Source of the DNA: Malania oleifera
Taxonomy: Eukaryota > Streptophyta > Magnoliopsida > Santalales > Ximeniaceae
NCBI RefSeq assembly: GCF_029873635.1
Contig: NC_080423.1
Coordinates: forward strand, 89,139,191-89,203,190
Direction of reading: 5' to 3'
Length of the DNA: 64,000 nt
A program made the position numbers and the translations under genes. The notes below the pieces were generated by a model. The model worked only from the letters and a program-made list of their open reading frames with translations. It did no database searches and was not told where the DNA came from. Shown one piece after another: positions 56,545 to 64,000 of this stretch (positions are counted from its first letter, which is position 1; every line of letters starts with the position of its first letter).

Positions 56545-56580
56545 CACACACACGCACGCACACACGCACACACCCTCTCT
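56502..56580 (+). repeat. (CT)n(CA)n(CT)n compound microsatellite in the proximal promoter
   Basis: About 11 CT units run into a CA/CG-CA tract and back to CTCTCTCTC, ending about 7 bp before the TATA box of the peroxidase gene. CT-rich tracts between the TATA box and start site are common in plant promoters, but here the tract lies upstream of TATA. Confidence 0.9.
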
Positions 56581-56586
56581 CTCCTC

Positions 56587-56594
56587 TATAAATA
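56587..56594 (+). promoter_or_regulatory. TATA box of the peroxidase gene
   Basis: TATAAATA in the context CCTCTATAAATACAAAC, about 100 bp upstream of the start codon at 56696. It implies a transcription start near 56620 and a leader of about 75 bp. Confidence 0.75.
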
Positions 56595-56695
56595 CAAACA
56601 CCTCCTTTGGCAGAAGGACAAAACAAAACACACACCATTATATCCAAAGACCAGGCACCACAGTTAGCTAGGAGCTTAGAGCATATTAACTGGAT

Positions 56696-58603
<1,908 letters not shown>

Positions 58604-59529
58604 AGTGATTGCTGTTTTTGATTGGAATGCTTTTAAGCTGTGAAGCCTGTAATAACATTCGCGATGGGAAATTGAGTGTTTTCTTTTTATTTCTTCTTTT
58701 TATTTAAAATTTCGGCAAATTCTTTGCCATTTGTAATGTTCAATTGCTTTCAATGTGGTTTATTTTATTTGGTCAAGTGAATTGAATAAATTTAAATGTC
58801 AATCCAATTTTTGATACCATTGATTTGTTCCCACATAATATACTATTGATTGTCGATCTGTGATAATTCATACTTTAATTTGGTTCACTGCTAATTGGCT
58901 TACATATTATCTTTGTAATGTTTGGCATGCAACAATGAAATTGAATAAAATGTGTTTAATTTAGCCATTTTTCTAACCTAGCCCAAGGTCGTAATTTTTT
59001 CAGGTTGTAAGATGCTTTAATTAATATTGTAGAGATGAATATGTGATTGTACTTTAAAAAAATAGAAATTTAGGAACAATATTTTTTGTCTATTAGGAAG
59101 TTTAATAGGCCTAAAGTACGTAGAATAATAACCAATATTGCTTCTTAAATTTCGCCCACTCTTTTCCAATATTTCAACATAAAACATATATATGTAGTTT
59201 GATGAAAAAATAAAAATCAAGCACCTTTTTAAGGGGTGGCATAGATTTAAATGAGTAGATGGTGAATTGGATTAGTTGAGAATGAACTCCTTATGTCATC
59301 TTCCATCAAAAGTTTAAGGATATATATAGTTAGAATCATATAAATTTTAAAAATAATAGAAGGAAGGAGAAACAACGATGGCTATAGCACAATTAATCCA
59401 CTATATCTGAGAAGGAAAAGAAAACAAAATAAAAGAAGTAATATAGCGAAAAAAGTAAAATTATAGATAAAAAATTGAAACTAAAAAAAAAATTGATTTG
59501 TTTATAACCTTGGAAACCATTTGCCTATT
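58604..59529 (+). other. 3' flank of the peroxidase gene
   Basis: Non-coding. AATAAA at 58785-58790 is a possible polyadenylation signal about 180 bp after the stop, and GTAATAACATT at 58651 is a nearer weak candidate. Another AATAAA lies at about 58944. No further gene was seen. Confidence 0.45.
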
Positions 59530-62508
59530 TTACACATGACTTATTCCTTCCGACTTGTTTGACTTGTTTTCTAGTTTCTACAATTCAAACTTGGAAATTG
59601 ACGGCTTGTTTTCTGTTCTACTTGTTTCTATGTATCATATTACTTACAAGAGTTGTGTCGATAGTTGTCTTTTGATCAAAAGATGCATATTTCATGTTTT
59701 TGACTTGTTTTGTAGTTTCTATAGTTCAAACATGGGAACATTTGGCTAATTTTCAACATGGCTTGTTCCTATGGGTCATTTTAATCATAAGAGTTATGTC
59801 GATAGTTGGTTCTAAATCTAAAGATTCATATTTCACATTTTTGGGTCATTTTTACTTGTTTTATAGCTCTTACGATTCAAACTTGGGAACTGGTGGCTCA
59901 TTTTCTACATTACTTGTTCCTATAGGTCATTTTACTCACAAAAGTTGTGTCGATAGTTGGTTTACTTAAAGACACATATTTCACTTTTTGGGCACCAAGA
60001 ACCTCATTTTTTACCTATCTTGTAGCTCTCATGATTCAAACATAGGAAATGTTAGCTCATTTTCTACATTGCTTGTTCCCACACGTCATTTTCCTCACGA
60101 AAGTTGTGTTCGCAGTTGTTTTTTAATCAAAAGATGCACATTTTAGGTTTTGTCCGATGCTTAGAACCCTATTGTTTACTTGTTTTGTAGATCTTTCGAT
60201 TCAAACTTGGGAACCATTGGCTCGTTATTCGTACAACTTGACTTTATTTGGTAGTTATTTTTTTATTTAAAGATATATACTTCACGTTTCAAGTGCCTAA
60301 AATCCCATTTTGATTTGTTTTGTAGCTCCTACAGTTCAAACTTGGGATTTGTTGGCTCATTTTCTGCGCTACATGTTCCTATGGGTCATTGTTTGCACAA
60401 AAGTTGTTATAATAATTGGTTTTTGACCTAAAGATGCATATTCCACATTTTTGGCACCTATAACCTCATTTTGACTTGTTTTATAGCTCATACGATTCAA
60501 ACCTGGGAACTATTTCCTTGTTTTTGTTCCTATAGATAATTTTACTTCGAAAAGTCGTTTCACTACTTGGTTTATATATACGTACACCTAGAGATACATA
60601 TTTCGTGTTTTGGGCACTTAAAACCTCATTTTGACATGTTTTGTGGCTCCTACAACTCAAACTTGGGAATCATTGGTCTTCTTTTGTACTACTTGTTCCT
60701 ACGGGTTATTTTGGTCATGAGAGTTGTTCTTGTAGTTAGTTTTTGACCTAAAGATGCATATCTTGCGTTTCGGTTGCCTATAACCCTATTTTGACTTGTT
60801 TTGTAGCTTGATCCTATGATTCAAACTTGAGAACTGTTGACTCATCTTTTGCAAAAATTGTTCCTACAAGTCATTTTACTTATAAAAGTTGTGTTAGTAG
60901 TTGGTTTTTTCCAAAATATGCGTATTTTATTTTTCAAGCACTTAAAATCTTCTTTTTGACCTCTTTTCTAGCTCCTATGATTCAAACTTTGGAATCATTG
61001 GTTTGTTTTATACACTACTTGTTCCTATAGGTCTATTAGTTATAGAGTTGTGTTGATATTTGGAATTTGACCTAAAGATGCATATATTATGTTTGGGTAC
61101 CCTGAACCCCATTTTTTACTTTGTAGAGGTTCAAAATTGGGAACCATTGGCTTATTTTTAGCATAACTTGTTCCTATGGATAATTTCACTTAAGAAATAT
61201 GTGTCAGCAGTTGGTTTTTGACCTAAAGATGCATATTTCATGTTTCAAGCTCCTAAAACCTCATTTTTTACTTGTTTTATAGCTCCGACGATTCAAAGTT
61301 GGAAACCATTCACTCATTTTCTAGACTACTTGTTTCTACAAGTCATTTTTCTCATGAGGGCCCTGCTTATAGTTGGTTTTTGACCTAAAGAATTGTATTT
61401 CACATTTTTGGTGGCTAGAACCCCATTTTTTGAGTTGTTTTATATCTTATGTAGTTCAAACATGGCAACCATTGGCTTATTTTCCATGCGACTTGTTCTT
61501 ATATGTCATTTTACTCAAGAAAGTTGTGTTAATAGTTGATTTTTGACTTAGAGATACATATTTCACATTTCGAGCACCTAAAACCCTATTTTTGGCTTGT
61601 TTTGTAGCTCCTACGATTCAAACTTGGGAACCGTTGGCTTATTTTTTGCACTATTTGTTCTTACGGATAAGTTTACTCATGAGAGTTGAGCCACTAGTTG
61701 GTTTTTTACCTAAAGATGCATATTTCACATTTTGGGTGCATAGAACCTCATTTTTTACCTATTTTGCAACTCATACGATTCAGATGTAGGAATTGTTGGT
61801 TCCTTTTCTGAATAACTTGTTTCTACGAGTCATTTTACTTACGATAGTTGTGTTAATTAGTAGTTGGTTTTTGACCTAAATATTAATATTTCACATTTTG
61901 AGCACCTAGAGCCCTATTTTTAACTTGTTTTGTAACTCATATGATTCAAACGGTTCAAATGTGAGAATTGTTGGGTCATATTTCTACTTCTTCCTATGAG
62001 TTTACTCACAAAAGTTGGGTCTGTAGTTGATTTTTGACCTAAAGATGCATACTCACATTTCAAGCACTCGAATCTTATTTTTGACTTGTTTTGTAGCTTT
62101 TATAACTCAAACTTAGGAACTGTTTGCTCACTTTCTGCACAACTTGTTTGTACGGGTCATTTTACTCACAATAGTTGTGTTGGTTATTGGTTTTTGACCT
62201 AAAGATGCATAAATCACATTTTCAGGACCTAGGACTCAATTTTTTTATTTGTTTTGTAGCTCCTATGGTTCAAATATGGGAACTATGGGCTCATTTTCTA
62301 TACTACTTATTCCTAAGGGTTATTTTACTCATTAGAGTTGCACCAATAGTTTTTTTTTTTTTTTTTCCTAAGGAGGCATATTTCACATTTTATGTCCTAG
62401 AAACCCCATTTTGACTTATTTAGTTTGTAGCTCTTATGGTTCAAAATTGGAAACCATTGGCTGATTTTTGACACTACTTATTCCTATGGGTCATTTTACT
62501 CACAACTA
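59530..62508 (+). repeat. Satellite array, about 160-bp unit, about 19 copies
   Basis: The phrase GATTCAAACTTGGGAAC and variants recurs about every 130-175 bp (near 59582, 59722, 59871, 60031, 60199, 60331, 60494, 60653, 60820, 60979, 61125, 61291, 61457, 61615, 61780, 61949, 62108, 62265, 62440). Unit order is TTGACTTGTTTTGTAGCTCC, the GATTCAAACTTGGG phrase, GGCTCATTTTCTGCAC, TTGTTCCTATGGGTCATTTT, AGTTGTGTTGATAGTTGG, TTTTTGACCTAAAGATGCAT and TTTCACATTTTGGGCACC. Units are well diverged. Short open frames in it are chance. The array is cut by the LTR at 62509. Confidence 0.9.
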
Positions 62509-64000
62509 TATTGGAATTGGTGTATTCCCAAGAGGGGGGTGAATTGGGTGTTTAAAAATTTCTCCTAGATTTGGTCCAAATTCCACAACTAATATTACAC
62601 AAACCTAGGATCTTTTTATATATTCGTAAACCCAATCAATCTCAATAGTAAAATATAAATATTCATGTTCTGGAATTTTAAATATGAAAATTAAAAGCAG
62701 GCACAAGAAATGTTATTGGGGTTCAGCCAACTATGCCTATGTACCCGCCTCAGCTCGCAAGCCCAAGGATTACAACTACTGCTCACTTAATGGGTGAAGT
62801 GGCACCGTTTACAACCAGGTCAAATTACCAGGGCTGACCTCAAATTTTACACACTCTCCTTACGGGACAAAGAAGGCTCTACCGATCCTTATGAGTTGGA
62901 TCAAACCCCCTCACGCCATGCTTGGAATACAACAAATTCAAAATACAATTTTGTGTACAATTCAAATGCTTCTACATACAAGCAGATATGTACCAATGCG
63001 CATAAACAATAATCAACGCACCTCAAACAGATAAGAACTATAAGCTCAGTGCAACGATGTGTAATAGCACTTAATCTAATGTCAATAGGCGATCAATTGC
63101 AATAGTGTATTTTCAAACAATCTTTGAGACAGTATATCAAAGTATCTCAATCACAAGTATGGTTTCAAAGATATCCAACAAGTGTAATCAAAATATCTCA
63201 AAAATGATTTTCTCAAAAATCTAGCACAAGAGATATTTGTAGTATAAGCTTGTCAAAATAATTTTTGCACAATCAAAACACAAGCTTAATGAGTCTTGCA
63301 ATAATGATGGAAAGACACACTAGCTAAAAGTTTTCCCCATACAAGGATTTATTAATTAAACCGGGGGGAAAAACTTTGGCTAAACTCTCAATCATAAATC
63401 AAACACACAATTAACACAATGAGAGTTTTAGCAAGTGGGACAATTTAAAATCACTCAAAGACACTTTGATTTAGCAAAAGGAATGGCAAAGGATGATTGC
63501 TTTTGGCTCTGGCTATGAAAAGGGGCTCTAAAAAATTCAGAGAAAATTTTAACTAATCAAATCCCTAATCAACACTTAATTTTGCAAATGAACACATATT
63601 TGTAGATATACCCAAAATTTTGACTATTGGGGATGCCACGGGGATTATTAAAATAGTTTTAAATGAGTTTAATAAAAATAACCCCGTTTTAACCTTAATT
63701 AGAAATCGAGCAATCTGAGAGGTTTGGTCGACCATATTTGAGGTTTGGTCAACCAAATCACTAAGCTTGGTCAACCATGGAATTTTTGAACTGAGGGTTT
63801 GGTCAACCATATTTAGGCGATTTTGGACCCTCCGAGGTTCGGTCAATCAAGGCATGTTCGGTTGACCAAATTTTGATGTTTGGCCAACTAGGTCAAATTT
63901 TAACTAGAGGTTTAGCCAACCGAAGCGTTGAGAATCACCCATGTGTTAGTTCGGTCGACCATACAATTTAAGTTCATTTTAAAATCGTCGACCGAAAAGT
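62509..64000 (-). mobile_element. LTR, family F1 copy C, reversed, runs off the window
   Basis: On the minus strand the 3' end reads AATTCACCCCCCTCTTGGGA, then ATACACCAATTCCAATA (expected CA end, one change). Inside are the hairpin at 62717-62746 (GGGT/ACCC), the AGGTCAGCCCTGG and CTGGTTGTAAACGG phrases shared with copy B, a degenerate TATA near 63530 and, from about 63715 to the window edge, the GGTCGACCGA U3 cluster. The 5' end of the LTR and any internal region lie beyond 64000. It is inserted in the 160-bp satellite. Confidence 0.85.

Noticed and set aside
59530..62508. A family of short related proteins encoded by the 160-bp repeats
   Set aside because: Open frames are short, start at different unit phases and are broken in most units; a satellite is the simpler reading.

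Overview
The window is plant nuclear DNA, probably from a eudicot with an AT-rich, repeat-rich genome. One ordinary host gene is visible: a class III (secretory) peroxidase on the + strand at 56696-58603, three exons, 312 codons. Almost everything else is transposable elements nested in one another, plus satellite arrays. No rRNA, tRNA, CRISPR or bacterial-type operon was seen.

Layout. 1-8338: a decayed Ty3/gypsy element on + (RNase H-integrase remnant, Tat/Ogre-like), split by a solo LTR (41-1908, TSD GAGTT). A long non-coding 3' region follows with three different tandem arrays (about 129 bp, about 85 bp and about 46 bp units), then a probable polypurine tract and 3' LTR. 8344-10532: a second solo LTR (TSD GATAT). 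11714-54263: about 42.5 kb that I read as one CACTA (En/Spm) DNA transposon swollen by nested insertions. Its degenerate terminal repeats and GTGACGGT-type subterminal repeats lie at both ends, and a near-copy of the unoccupied insertion site survives at 54385-54690. 54264-56695: flank with a tandem duplication, a small poly(A) retroposon with a 15-bp TSD, and the peroxidase promoter. 59530-62508: about 19 copies of a 160-bp satellite. 62509-64000: the start of a reverse-oriented LTR that runs out of the window.

Inside the CACTA element, left to right on +: left subterminal repeats; a 182-bp tandem array; two minus-strand SIRE-like Ty1/copia elements joined in tandem through one shared LTR (12694-29094), themselves hit by a 2.8-kb solo LTR (13908-16746) and a 1.8-kb solo LTR (24912-26747); the rest of the 182-bp array; a minus-strand Ty3/gypsy element (30022-45616) whose RT/RNase H junction was split by a + strand copia element (34143-40857, TSD ACCCC); then the surviving CACTA genes. 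These are a short C-terminal remnant of the first gene and a six-exon Transposase_24-type (TnpA-like) gene at 45973-51742. The last intron of that gene holds a solo LTR (TSD TATTT) that itself holds another solo LTR.

Points to re-examine: (1) a small hairpin in the 3' part of most SIRE-like LTRs, with compensatory stem changes between families; (2) clusters of GTCGAC/GGCGACTGCC-type near-palindromes in U3, about 95-136 bp upstream of the TATA box in the copia LTRs and also just upstream of the TATA box in the gypsy LTR; (3) a third ORF downstream of RNase H in two copia families; (4) the paralogous empty site that dates and bounds the CACTA nest. Family names are pattern recognition, since no database search was possible.
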